A stretch of DNA of 45,946 bases, taken from NCBI GenBank assembly GCA_021204045.1, contig JAJQAA010000062.1, positions 1-45,946 of the forward strand, written 5' to 3'. The stretch is from Clostridiales bacterium. GTDB taxonomy: Bacteria > Bacillota > Clostridia > Lachnospirales > Lachnospiraceae. Below are positions 31,625 to 39,809 of the stretch, piece after piece; the stretch's first letter is position 1, and each line of letters begins with the position of its first letter. The position numbers and the translations under genes are program-made. The notes beneath the pieces were generated by a model. That model did not search any database. It saw only the letters and a list, made by a program, of their open reading frames with translations, and was not told where the DNA came from.

Positions 31625-32053
31625 TATAGAATACCTCCTTTTTGTACTCACTGCACAAAGCAACAAAATTTGCCTGGCAATAAAAAAGCCGGTCTCGCAT
31701 ACTCTACTGTTTCGCAAAGTCTGGATCGGCTATGTAAGGCTAAGACCTGAAACTTTAGTCTTAGCCCATGGAGGTATGACTGAATATTATGAAAATTTCA
31801 GAATGAATGATATGTGAATAACTCCTGAAATCAAAAACGGCGGAACCTGTTTTCGTGCCATCCAGCACTCTATCAACCAGTTCCGCTATGCTCTGAATAT
31901 TGTATCAAAACAGGCTCATTACGAATGAAAGTCACCTGTGATATATAATTTTAGCAGTGTTATCTGCTCCATAAAGTCCATTCAATCCACAAAATAAGGG
32001 ACAAATATAATCAAATAAAACTAAATATACCGTATTGAAAATTCGTCTCTTAC
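31625..32053. other. Non-coding terminus and leader of the element
   Basis: 429 bases without a convincing gene. Contents: the terminator-like hairpin (31682-31734); a perfect nine-pair hairpin GGCTAAGAC / GTCTTAGCC (31738-31746, 31758-31766); and two interleaved arm pairs, GCGGAAC (31840-31846) with GTTCCGC (31880-31886) and CCTGTTTT (31846-31853) with AAAACAGG (31907-31914), which together have pseudoknot topology. A minus-strand frame with no start codon (about 31770-31905, core S-I-A-E-L-V-D-R-V-L-D-G-T-K-T-G) looks protein-like and may be a fossil or a conserved end feature. The last 80 bases are AT-rich and end at the uvrB junction. Confidence 0.6.
31682..31734 (-). terminator. Terminator or attenuator in the leader of the first element operon
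   Basis: Minus-strand arms GCCGATC and GACCGGC (seven pairs, one G-U) enclose a 30-base loop and are followed by TTTTTTATT. It lies 57 bases before the first gene's ATG, so transcripts coming from the host uvrB promoter or from the leader would meet it first. The long loop makes it a weaker or conditional terminator. Confidence 0.5.
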
Positions 32054-32337
32054 TAGGACACAAAATACTCCACCGCATTCTCAGGGAAAAATTCCTTGAA
32101 CTCGCTGTACAATTGTGCAGCGAGGGTCTTATTGTGCGCAATTACCAAAGTCGGCCGGTTGAGCTGCGCGATGACATTGGCCATCGTGAAAGTCTTTCCG
32201 GAACCCGTAACCCCAAGCAACGTCTGGAATTGATTGCCTTCTTTGAAGCCTTTTACCAGCGCTTCGATCGCCTGGGGCTGGTCGCCGGTGGGCTGGTACT
32301 CGCTGTGAAGGATGAACGGTTTTTGTTCAGATTGCAC
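32053..32337 (-). pseudogene. uvrB: uvrB, 5' fragment cut off by the element
   Basis: The frame encodes the start of UvrB, the excision-repair damage-recognition helicase: F[16 protein letters not shown], Walker [13 protein letters not shown], and [18 protein letters not shown]. It ends after E-Y-F-V-S with TAG, where all UvrB proteins continue Y-Y-D-Y-Y-Q-P. The last host bases are TA of the next Tyr codon (32055-32054). The start is GTG at 32337 with GGAGG eight bases upstream; an in-frame ATG at 32403 is less likely. About 94 of some 660 residues remain, so this copy cannot work. Confidence 0.9.
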
Positions 32338-32384
32338 AAATGCCACCTCCGAAATCCGTAGTAAAAAAGTTCGTGTATTAGGCA

Positions 32385-32440
32385 GAAATTCGTCGAGACA
32401 CATTCTCCGTTTTTGAAAAAATCTGCTCTCGACGAATTTC
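32385..32440 (-). promoter_or_regulatory. 14-base inverted repeat in the uvrB leader
   Basis: GAAATTCGTCGAGA (32385-32398) and TCTCGACGAATTTC (32427-32440) match perfectly with a 28-base spacer. It sits inside the roughly 195-base transcribed leader before the GTG start. It does not match the Firmicute LexA box. A leader hairpin or regulator site is likely. Confidence 0.7.
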
Positions 32441-32538
32441 GTTCACCGCTTTTATTTTTCCGTACCGTGCGAATACATGCGGATACAATATCAGCACACG
32501 GACAGTAAATCATACGCAGTTCATTTCCATCGTGGGTA

Positions 32539-32567
32539 TTATAACAGGTTTCATACGGAATGTCTAT
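32539..32567 (-). promoter_or_regulatory. uvrB promoter
   Basis: Minus strand: TAGACA (32567-32562), 17 bases, TATAAT (32544-32539). A sigma-A-type site with perfect spacing and -10. With uvrB interrupted, this promoter now points into the mobile element. Confidence 0.75.
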
Positions 32568-32806
32568 GGATGCGCGGACACGGACTCTCCACATGTCCGT
32601 CTGCTGTCGTGCAATAATATTTCCTCTGACACGATTCAGCCAGATCTTGAAGAATTTGTTCCGTTAAAATATCTGCTGTTTCTGGTTAATTAACAAAGTA
32701 ACAAAGGCAAAGCATGTTGATAATATCGGATAAAACCGATAAGCAAAAGGCGCACAAATGAGGAAAATCGAAGTATACTTCTCTATGCCGAGTCAATAAA
32801 AATTTC
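32568..32806. other. Intergenic stretch between divergent uvrB and the lipoprotein gene
   Basis: About 240 AT-rich bases. Short frames on both strands here have no family features. I see no RNA gene or repeat. Confidence 0.5.
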
Positions 32807-32835
32807 TTGTACAAATGAATAAAATCTGGCATTAT
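32807..32835 (+). promoter_or_regulatory. Candidate promoter of the lipoprotein gene
   Basis: TTGTAC (32807-32812), 17 bases, CATTAT (32830-32835). Followed by a ribosome binding site GGGAAGG before the ATG at 32874. The -10 is imperfect. Confidence 0.45.
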
Positions 32836-32873
32836 ATAGTTGAATCTTAAGAAAATAAAGGGAAGGAAAAATA

Positions 32874-33842
32874 ATGAAAAAAATTTCAAAGAAACGAAAC
32901 GCAGCGGTCGCTGTATGTATGTGTCTTATTCTTTCTGGATGTAGCGGATCAATGACGCCAGCAGAAGAAACAAAAGCAGCAGAAACTATTGTCACGGAAA
33001 CTGCTGTTGGCAACGCAGATCCCGTTGAAACAGAAGCCGAAATAGAAATTGATACCGTTACAATGGAGGATATCGTAAACGCAAATAAAAATGACACACT
33101 TGTTTCTCAGTTTGGCTCATTCCAGGTAACATTGACTGACGAAGTAGAAACACTTGTTACCTATGTCGGTGACGACGGCATTGCTTACATTGGCTGGCCG
33201 GATGATGATTATGGCGAATTATATGTTGATAACGAGCTGGTCTATTCTCACGATGGAGATATCTATCGCGGCCAAATGTATGTTGGTACGGAGCCGGAAA
33301 TGTTCTACACCGATAATGTTTTATTTTCTAACCTCAGTACATTCGAAGAGATAAAAAACTTTGAGGAAAAAGATGGCCTTTTATATGTTATCACGGAACA
33401 AGGCCCGGAGTACACTGAAATTTTCATGACTGAAAGGAACTACGGATATGATGAGGGCGGATATCTGCACATCGAGTATATTCTGGATGCGGAAACACTG
33501 GCTGAACAGGCAATAATAGAAAAAGAAATAAAAACGGACGGGACAGAACGGATAATTGGTTCAGCTACTGTTGAATATAGTGTTGAAATACCTGAAAGAG
33601 CACAGGACACATATGAACATTCCATTAAGGAAGGAGACATGAGAACAATAACAGTTATTGCTGATCCGGACACCGACAACGAAAAAGAATATGTTGGAAC
33701 GGTTTTAAAAGGTGACGGAATCGCAATTTATCATCCAAATGGAGATCCGGAACTGTATGCTGACAGGGCCTGCACAGAAATACTCACAAATGTAGATTTA
33801 AATGAAGACATAACCGTGTATGTATTAACAAAGGAAGAATAA
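32874..33842 (+). CDS. Lipoprotein of unknown function
   Basis: 322 residues. A basic N-terminus, hydrophobic stretch and lipobox L-S-G-C (Cys23) mark a lipoprotein, followed by an acidic Thr/Glu linker (about 25-62). The folded part is mostly beta: F-G-S-F-Q-V-T-L-T-D-E-V, a repeated Y-V-G-D-D-G/Y-I-G-W pattern, and near the end Y-V-G-T-V-L-K-G-D-G-I-A-I-Y-H. I do not recognise a family. GGGAAGG precedes the ATG. A palindromic terminator follows. It depends on lgt, which is encoded 6 kb away. Confidence 0.85.
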   Translation: MKKISKKRNAAVAVCMCLILSGCSGSMTPAEETKAAETIVTETAVGNADPVETEAEIEIDTVTMEDIVNANKNDTLVSQFGSFQVTLTDEVETLVTYVGDDGIAYIGWPDDDYGELYVDNELVYSHDGDIYRGQMYVGTEPEMFYTDNVLFSNLSTFEEIKNFEEKDGLLYVITEQGPEYTEIFMTERNYGYDEGGYLHIEYILDAETLAEQAIIEKEIKTDGTERIIGSATVEYSVEIPERAQDTYEHSIKEGDMRTITVIADPDTDNEKEYVGTVLKGDGIAIYHPNGDPELYADRACTEILTNVDLNEDITVYVLTKEE

Positions 33843-33865
33843 TGATTTCATACGGATACCATTAT

Positions 33866-33893
33866 AAGGGATTGTCGGATCCGACAATCCCTT
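33866..33893. terminator. Perfect palindromic terminator between convergent genes
   Basis: A 28-base perfect palindrome (AAGGGATTGTCGG and its complement) is followed on the plus strand by TTATTTGTT. It ends the lipoprotein transcript and, being symmetric, may also act on the helicase transcript coming from the other side. Confidence 0.8.
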
Positions 33894-33993
33894 ATTTGTT
33901 CGGAAACCCATTCCGATGTCAATCGGCCAGTTTAGAGTAACCCTTCTTTAGCCATGTGTAGTATCGCTTCCGGTCGCCATTTCATAGCACGAA

Positions 33994-36978
33994 TCAACTC
34001 ATCCTCTGTCCCCAATACTTATCGTTTCCAAACGTCATCTCCAGAAGTTCCGAGGCAATTCCTCTGTCTGACACGCGCATCAGATTATCCTCCGCATCCT
34101 CTTTTCCAAGGAAGTTCATGCTTCCATACCACACAAGCTCCCTGTCAATGATGCAATAATGCGTACAATAATCTTCTACGAGATTCATCTCAAACCCTGC
34201 GTTCCGCATCCGTTCCTGCAATTCCATCCAATACACGCTATCACCATAACCATACATATCCGGTTTCCAGGTGACAATAATAACCTTCAGGCCATTTAGC
34301 TGCTTTTCCTGTAAAAGACCAATAAGTTCATCTACCTTTTTCCCACTTATCACAGGACTGGAAAGGATAATTTCCGTCCGGGCCGCACGCAAATCCTGTT
34401 GATATCTGTCATAGTAAGTTTCTGCATCATAGATTGCCCCCGGCAACTCATCTTCTTTGCTTTCTGTGTTAACAGCCACAGAATACATATCATATCCGAT
34501 CTGTTTATACGCTTTCAGACGCTTATAATACATTTTTTCAAACATATCAATATGACTATCTACATAATCATATATGATAACGTCTTTCTTGCCCTCATAA
34601 TCCCTGTTCAGCCGACCGGCATACTGCTCCACGACATTCTTCCCTGATACAGGCGTTGCCATTATTAACGTGTCTAAACGCGGATAGTCAAAACCCTCAC
34701 CGACTAATTTTCCGGTTCCAATCAGGATCATGCTCTCATCAGGCCGAACTTCATTCATCTGAGCAATCATCTCTCTGTGTTCCTTTCTGGAATTTTCACC
34801 AGAAAGCAAAAATATTTTATCCGCGCATCCCTGCAGACGATCATATAATTTTCTGGAATGATCAACATATCTTGACAGGACAACCGGCGTCCTGCCGCCA
34901 TCGACGCATTTTCGGACATCGCGAATGATGATTTCATCACGATCTTCATTATTTCTCAGAATCTCATATGCCTCATTCGGATGCATCTTTTCGCTTCCGA
35001 ATCGCGGTGCGACCGCTTTGGTGAAACGTGGAATTACCAGATGCGCAATTCCTTGCTCTCTTGCGCGGTCTTTGGCAGTAAATTTATAACGAACCGGGCC
35101 AAGAAGCATATAATTGATCTTTTCCAGTCCATCGCCACGGGCAGGAGTCGCCGTCACCCCATAAACATATTTCGCGCACACTTCCTGTAGAACATCCACG
35201 ATCGTATCCGAAGCGGCATGATGGCATTCATCGAGAATTACCATTCCATATTGTTTCAGCCTGTCGTGGTATTTCCCTTTTTTACATAGCGAACCAACCA
35301 TGGCAATATCTATGATTCCGGTTGTGGTATCCTGCGCGCCCTGCAGCCTGCCAATCACACTTTTTCTTACTTTGACTCTTCCGGTTGGGGTCTGATATTC
35401 CGGTGGTTTCTCATGAATCTCCAGAAATGTTCCCAATGCTTTTTCCCACTGCTCCATCAGAGCGGAAGACTGCAGCAAAATCAGGGTATTTACCTGTTTT
35501 CTTGCAATCATATTGCAGGCTACTACAGTCTTTCCAAACGCTGTAGCGGCATGTAATATACCCATGTCATACTTTTCCAATGTCTGAACAGCCTTCTTCT
35601 GGGATTCCTTCAGCTTTCCGCAAAACCGAACCTCTATCTGCTGTCCCTCACATCGTTTGTCGTCAATTTCATATGAAATACCCGCATTTTTGCAGCGATC
35701 TGCAAATATATCAAGTAATCCTCTCGGAATCCGGATATATTTATCAACATCTTTCCCCAGATAAATATAACGTGAGTTTTTAAAATTGGACAGGCCAATT
35801 GCCTGGTTCTTATAAAATACCGGATTGCTGAAAGCTGCCAGTTCCCGGATCTGATTCCGGATCCTTGCGGTAAGATTTGCCCCATCCACGTATAAAGCGT
35901 CAGCCATCGTGATTTGCAGAATATCGGTCACATCCTCAGCATGGAACTCTTTCGACTTATTCCACGGCTGTTCCCCTGTCTTTTCCAAAATTTCATCTAA
36001 TGTAACTGCCGGCAAAGAGCCATGAATACTCCAATCCTTTATCTTCTCTTCGATAAATTCCCTTGTGAGCTTATTCTTCGATAATAAAATGGACCACTGA
36101 TCCGGATAAGCATTCCAATATTCGTCCACAAACGCGCTATTTCCATTTTTAAGCGCCTGACCCTGCAAAGGCAGTGCAATCAGATTTCCGAAACCGCCCT
36201 TCGGCATGTGATCCTGCATGGGCAGCATCCGATCATAATAGCGAAACGATTTTAAATCAACAGTCTCCGCGCCTTTTTTCAGAAGCGCACTTCCAAATTT
36301 TCTGGCAAGAGCAGCATCAATTTTTCCCTGGAAAAAGATCCACAGATGGGCGCCTTTTCCGGATCTTGATCGTTCCACCAATGCGTCAATTCTGTTGATA
36401 GTGCAAATCTCTCGAAGTGCGTTTACTTCCTCTTTCCATGTATCATCTGTATTGGCATAATCGTACTTATCCGCTCCATCTTTATGATTATCAAAATCAA
36501 ACACGATAAACCGACAGGTATCATCAGGGAGAAGCGGATATACTCCGATCACATCTTCCGCCTCTTTCGACAGACCCTTCAGATGTGCTATGATCTGCCT
36601 CACTCCCAGAGGGATATATGCCTGTGCTGCACACTCACTGCATTGTTTTCGCTTGTCTGTCTTTTTGGGGCATCCCGATTTCCAGAATTTATAACATTGA
36701 GGATAATAATTTGCCGTTCCCTTTGACTTCACAACGGTACGCCTGCTGTATACGTCCGTTCTTCCCCAGAACATCTTAAAGAATTGATTGGCATCTTCTT
36801 CCGAAAAATCCGTTTTCGGAATGATGCGGCTCCCCTGATCCGGATCATATGCGCCTACCTTGTCAGCAATCGTTTCAGATTCAAAGCAGATACCCGCTTT
36901 TGCAAGCAATCCTTTCAGATAGTCATTTTCCTTTTTCAATCTCTCAATTTCGGATTTCAGGCTTTTTATTTCGTTCAT
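33994..36978 (-). CDS. TOTE-like primase-helicase with C-terminal PLD domain
   Basis: 994 residues in three parts. An N-terminal coiled coil precedes an archaeo-eukaryotic-type primase region, with a C-x(7)-C-x(8)-C-x(2)-C cluster, the acidic F-I-V-F-D-F-D-N-H motif (about 157) and S-R-S-G-K-G-A-H-L-W-I-F-F. Next is an SF2 helicase with A-T-A-F-G-K-T-V-V-A (about 477), D-E-C-H-H (about 583), V-T-A-T-P-A-R-G-D-G and Q-Y-A-G-R-L-N-R. The C-terminus has one HKD-type half site, H-Y-C-I-I-D-R-E-L-V-W-Y-G-S-M-N-F (about 938). This architecture is known from TOTE conflict systems and is thought to act in defence. ATG at 36978 has GAGG upstream. Confidence 0.85.
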   Translation of the reverse strand: MNEIKSLKSEIERLKKENDYLKGLLAKAGICFESETIADKVGAYDPDQGSRIIPKTDFSEEDANQFFKMFWGRTDVYSRRTVVKSKGTANYYPQCYKFWKSGCPKKTDKRKQCSECAAQAYIPLGVRQIIAHLKGLSKEAEDVIGVYPLLPDDTCRFIVFDFDNHKDGADKYDYANTDDTWKEEVNALREICTINRIDALVERSRSGKGAHLWIFFQGKIDAALARKFGSALLKKGAETVDLKSFRYYDRMLPMQDHMPKGGFGNLIALPLQGQALKNGNSAFVDEYWNAYPDQWSILLSKNKLTREFIEEKIKDWSIHGSLPAVTLDEILEKTGEQPWNKSKEFHAEDVTDILQITMADALYVDGANLTARIRNQIRELAAFSNPVFYKNQAIGLSNFKNSRYIYLGKDVDKYIRIPRGLLDIFADRCKNAGISYEIDDKRCEGQQIEVRFCGKLKESQKKAVQTLEKYDMGILHAATAFGKTVVACNMIARKQVNTLILLQSSALMEQWEKALGTFLEIHEKPPEYQTPTGRVKVRKSVIGRLQGAQDTTTGIIDIAMVGSLCKKGKYHDRLKQYGMVILDECHHAASDTIVDVLQEVCAKYVYGVTATPARGDGLEKINYMLLGPVRYKFTAKDRAREQGIAHLVIPRFTKAVAPRFGSEKMHPNEAYEILRNNEDRDEIIIRDVRKCVDGGRTPVVLSRYVDHSRKLYDRLQGCADKIFLLSGENSRKEHREMIAQMNEVRPDESMILIGTGKLVGEGFDYPRLDTLIMATPVSGKNVVEQYAGRLNRDYEGKKDVIIYDYVDSHIDMFEKMYYKRLKAYKQIGYDMYSVAVNTESKEDELPGAIYDAETYYDRYQQDLRAARTEIILSSPVISGKKVDELIGLLQEKQLNGLKVIIVTWKPDMYGYGDSVYWMELQERMRNAGFEMNLVEDYCTHYCIIDRELVWYGSMNFLGKEDAEDNLMRVSDRGIASELLEMTFGNDKYWGQRMS

Positions 36979-37040
36979 ATTGTGCCTCTTTTTAATGCTC
37001 CGGGAAATGCGCCACACAGTCTATCGCTAACAACAGGGAC

Positions 37041-37069
37041 ATTATAACAATTTCCCCTGCGATTGTCTA
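37041..37069 (-). promoter_or_regulatory. Promoter of the primase-helicase gene
   Basis: Minus strand: TAGACA (37069-37064), 17 bases, TATAAT (37046-37041). The same -35/-10 pair and spacing as the uvrB promoter 4.5 kb away, although flanks differ. Confidence 0.7.
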
Positions 37070-37195
37070 CGGAGGCGATTCCCGGCTCCATCAGTGTATA
37101 CACAAATAAATATAGCTTTTTTCCTTTCGGAATAGTACAATAAGTAACGTGTACCATATGCTTCAGGAAACAGCCACAGCTGGTGTATAAACTCC

Positions 37196-37213
37196 CTGAG
37201 AAACGCTTCTCAG
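37196..37213 (+). promoter_or_regulatory. Stem-loop upstream of lnt
   Basis: CTGAGAA-ACGC-TTCTCAG, seven perfect pairs, ends 25 bases before the lnt ATG. May act in translation control or end transcription from upstream; no T-run follows. Confidence 0.45.
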
Positions 37214-37238
37214 AAAATGAGGAAAGGCAAAAATTCCT

Positions 37239-38882
37239 ATGATTTTGAATCAATTTCGACATTTCCCCGCAAAAATAAAAAAGCCCGGCGCTTTCTGGAT
37301 CCTTGCCTCCGGGATACTTACGGCCGCCGCCATCATGTATCCCCGCTTGGGCCTGCTTGCGTGGATATCCCTGATCCCCTATTTTCTGACGCTGTACCAG
37401 ATTACCGATCCGGCAAGCGGGAAACAACCGCTGCTCCGGATGGGCTTTCTGTTCGGCTGCAGTTTCTACCTCCCGCTGTTCACCTTTTTCTATGCGCTTT
37501 ATCCTCTGGATTTCGCCGGCCTGAACCCACTGGAAGCGATAGCAGTGCTCCTGTTCATCCACTTTAGTTTATCCATACTGTACAGTCTGCCGTATGCGCT
37601 TCTGCCCTGCGTCCTGCGGCTGCTGCAGAAGCGGGAACAGGGCAGGCAGTGGACGCTCTCGGTCCCTCTGGCGATCGCGGCTCTGTGGGTACTCGTCGAA
37701 TTGCTTGACTCGCAAACCTGTCTGGGCATGCCGTGGGGCAGACTCGCGGTTTCTCAGTATCGGCTGACGCCTCTGATTCAGACTGCCTCATTATTGGGTT
37801 CCTGCTTTGTCAGTTTTCTTATCGCTTTTTTCAACGCTCTGCTGGCGCAGGGAATCCGGCAGCATTTCTATCAGAAAAGCGCGGCCGACAAAGGCATTAA
37901 CATATGGCACAAACGACGGGAGATCATCAGCTTTCTATGCGCCGCGGTACTTTTCACAGGAAACCTTTTTTACGGGATGATGGCTCTAAATGTGGAACAC
38001 AAGCCGACGGAAACCATTTCCGTGGCGATTGTGCAGGGCAACATATCCTCTTCCGAAAAATGGGGAGACAACGGGGAACTCCTATCGCTGGAGCACTATC
38101 TGAATATGACAAAGGAATTATCTAAAGAAAAGGAAGTCAATCTGATTGCCTGGACCGAGGGCTGTATTCCTGTTGTTTTGAACGGATACCCGGAGATATC
38201 GCAGCGGATAGCGGACACCGCGGTGGAATACGGCGCAGTCATCCTGGTTGGTTCTTATTATTATGATGGAACCGCCCGCTATAACGCGGTTTATGCATTC
38301 TATCCGGACGGCACGGTGAGCAGCCAACCCTACTGCAAGCGCAGACTGGTGCCATTCGTCGAATATATGCCACATTTGTCTTTTATCCGGTTTCTGGTTC
38401 CCGCCCTGGGGAAACTTAATTTAATGCAGTCTTCGTTCGCGCCCGGAACCGACAGCTCTGTATTCTCCACCGATTTCGGCACGATCGGCAGCCTCGTCTG
38501 TTTTGACACAGTCCATGAGGCGCTGGCCCTTTCCTCGGTGAGAGACGGAGCGGAGCTTCTGGTACCCCTGAGCAATGACGCCTGGTATGACACTTCTTAC
38601 GCCGTTTCCAATTTTATGGGGCATGCCGTGCTGCGTTCAGTGGAAAATGGGCGCTCCACTGTGCGCAGTGCGAATACCGGAATATCCGCCATCATCGACG
38701 CAAACGGCAGGATCCAGGCAGAATCAAATCTACGGACCACAGAAGTGATTCTTGGCGAAGTTTCCCTTTACAACGATCGTACCATATATTCCTATGTGGG
38801 AAATATATGGATCCCGATCTGCCTGCTGTATATCCTTGTACTTCTGGTTCCATTCAGGCGTACACGCGGCAACGGGAACTGA
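37239..38882 (+). CDS. lnt: Apolipoprotein N-acyltransferase
   Basis: 547 residues: N-terminal membrane helices (about 17-250) then a nitrilase-fold domain. The catalytic triad is visible: Glu307 in L-I-A-W-T-E-G, Lys367 in Y-C-K-R-R-L-V-P-F-V-E and Cys421 in S-L-V-C-F-D. The membrane part has the C-L-G-M-P-W-G-R-L motif. Lnt adds the third acyl chain to lipoproteins. It is standard in Gram-negatives and unusual but present in some Clostridia. The ribosome binding site before 37239 is weak. The stop is immediately followed by the stop of lgt on the other strand. Confidence 0.92.
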   Translation: MILNQFRHFPAKIKKPGAFWILASGILTAAAIMYPRLGLLAWISLIPYFLTLYQITDPASGKQPLLRMGFLFGCSFYLPLFTFFYALYPLDFAGLNPLEAIAVLLFIHFSLSILYSLPYALLPCVLRLLQKREQGRQWTLSVPLAIAALWVLVELLDSQTCLGMPWGRLAVSQYRLTPLIQTASLLGSCFVSFLIAFFNALLAQGIRQHFYQKSAADKGINIWHKRREIISFLCAAVLFTGNLFYGMMALNVEHKPTETISVAIVQGNISSSEKWGDNGELLSLEHYLNMTKELSKEKEVNLIAWTEGCIPVVLNGYPEISQRIADTAVEYGAVILVGSYYYDGTARYNAVYAFYPDGTVSSQPYCKRRLVPFVEYMPHLSFIRFLVPALGKLNLMQSSFAPGTDSSVFSTDFGTIGSLVCFDTVHEALALSSVRDGAELLVPLSNDAWYDTSYAVSNFMGHAVLRSVENGRSTVRSANTGISAIIDANGRIQAESNLRTTEVILGEVSLYNDRTIYSYVGNIWIPICLLYILVLLVPFRRTRGNGN

Positions 38883-39685
38883 TTATTGCTGTATAGAAAC
38901 TTTTTCGTTTTTCATTCGGACTGTACTTTTCATCATATGCGCCACCGCAATCAGCAAAAGTACAATGCTGATCCACTGGCTGGTCGACAGGCCAAACCAG
39001 ATGCCGCGGGCAGCGTCGCCGCGGAAAAATTCCAGGATAAAGCGCATGACTGCGTAAGCGCCCAAATAGAGAAACAGCAAATCGGTTTTTTTCTCAGCTT
39101 ATTTTTGACAGACAGAAACAGGAAAAACAGCAGCAGATGTCCGGCGGACTCTGCAAGCTGGCTTGGGAACAACGGGAGGCCCGCCGGAGCCAGCGAGCCT
39201 TCCGGGAATACGACTCCCCAGGGGACTTCGACGCCATAGCAGCAACCTCCCATGAAACAGCCGATGCGCGCAATGAACATAAAGAGTGCCGTCGCCGGGA
39301 CGAAAAGTTCGATAACAGTCTCTCCATCCAGTTCATAATGCCTGGTATACCACCAGTGTCCGAGGATCATCATAATCGAACCGCCGTAAAACACCCTGCT
39401 GGAAAATGCCTTTTCTATGATCAGACCGGGACTCTGGCTGTAATGAGCCCAGTCCTCAATAAGGCCAGGGAGATTGACGAAAAAGCCCACCAGCGTGCTT
39501 CCCACAAGGATGCTGATGATGCAGATGGCAAAAAGGCTGATAAGATGATACAGCGGCAGAGTCCGCTCCCGCAGCCTCACGTTGGCGATGAACAGATAGA
39601 ACCATGCCGCCAGAAGTGCCATCACCGTCAGGAACCAGTATCCGCTGACCCGAAAAACTCCATATTCAAATATAATCGGGCACAT
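38883..39685 (-). CDS. lgt: Prolipoprotein diacylglyceryl transferase, split between two frames at a slippery A7 run
   Basis: Lgt attaches diacylglycerol to the lipobox Cys. Frame one (to 38951) holds the membrane helices, F-Y-G-G, the signature A-R-I-G-C-F-M-G-G-C-C-Y-G and F-P-S-Q-L-A-E. At 39092-39086 the sequence is A_AAA_AAA in phase. After it frame one drifts into nonsense (K-K-P-I-C-C-F-S-I-W), while the frame one base back continues T-D-L-L-F-L-Y-L-G-A-Y-A-V-M-R-F-I-L-E-F-F-R-G-D, the true Lgt C-terminus, to TAA at 38883. Full length would be about 267 residues from ATG 39685. Explanations: -1 ribosomal frameshifting, transcript slippage, a real one-base loss, or a sequencing error. 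Confidence 0.85.
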
Positions 39686-39735
39686 TTTCCTGACCGTCCT
39701 TTCAAAGTCGTGAGAGCTTCCGCTCACGCGAGCCA

Positions 39736-39768
39736 ATGGGAACAGCAGTCATCAGCTGCCGTTCCCAT
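39736..39768. repeat. Hairpin between the Cys/His-repeat gene and lgt
   Basis: ATGGGAACAGCAG and CTGCCGTTCCCAT form a 13-pair stem with one mismatch or wobble. On the plus strand it is followed by GGTTTTATAT; on the minus strand, the direction of the genes, no T-run follows. It may be an mRNA processing or weak termination site. Confidence 0.55.
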
Positions 39769-39809
39769 GGTTTTATATACGGATATGTACGGAAACAAGT
39801 GGTATCGGG

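Larger units (their letters stand above)
1..32053. mobile_element. Integrative conjugative element, Tn1549/CTn family (partial, left end outside window)
   Basis: A continuous minus-strand block holds every core conjugation module of Tn1549-like elements: RepA_N-type replication initiator, ParA/ParB, VirD4, Maff2, VirB6-like, PrgI, VirB4, C40 peptidase, DUF4315/DUF4366, topoisomerase III, SNF2-methylase, MobC and a histidine-triad relaxase. The right junction is placed at about 32053 because the uvrB reading frame is lost there: the conserved Y-Y-D-Y-Y-Q-P segment expected after V-S is replaced by TAG. No integrase or excisionase is visible; in this family they lie beyond the relaxase, so left of position 1. 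Element type is family knowledge; the exact end needs the left junction. Confidence 0.9.

Noticed and set aside
31780-31850. Short plus-strand peptide frame starting GGAGGTATGACTGAATA
   Set aside because: Only 13 codons with the ribosome binding site touching the start codon; no support.
32053-32403. Longer uvrB start at ATG 32403
   Set aside because: It would place the 14-base inverted repeat in coding sequence and add residues not seen in UvrB; the GTG at 32337 has a better ribosome binding site.
32539-32567. LexA (SOS) box at the uvrB promoter
   Set aside because: No CGAAC-N4-GTTCG-like sequence was found within the promoter or leader.
33866-33893. Regulator operator at the perfect 28-base palindrome
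   Set aside because: Position between convergent genes and the following T-rich tract fit a terminator better.
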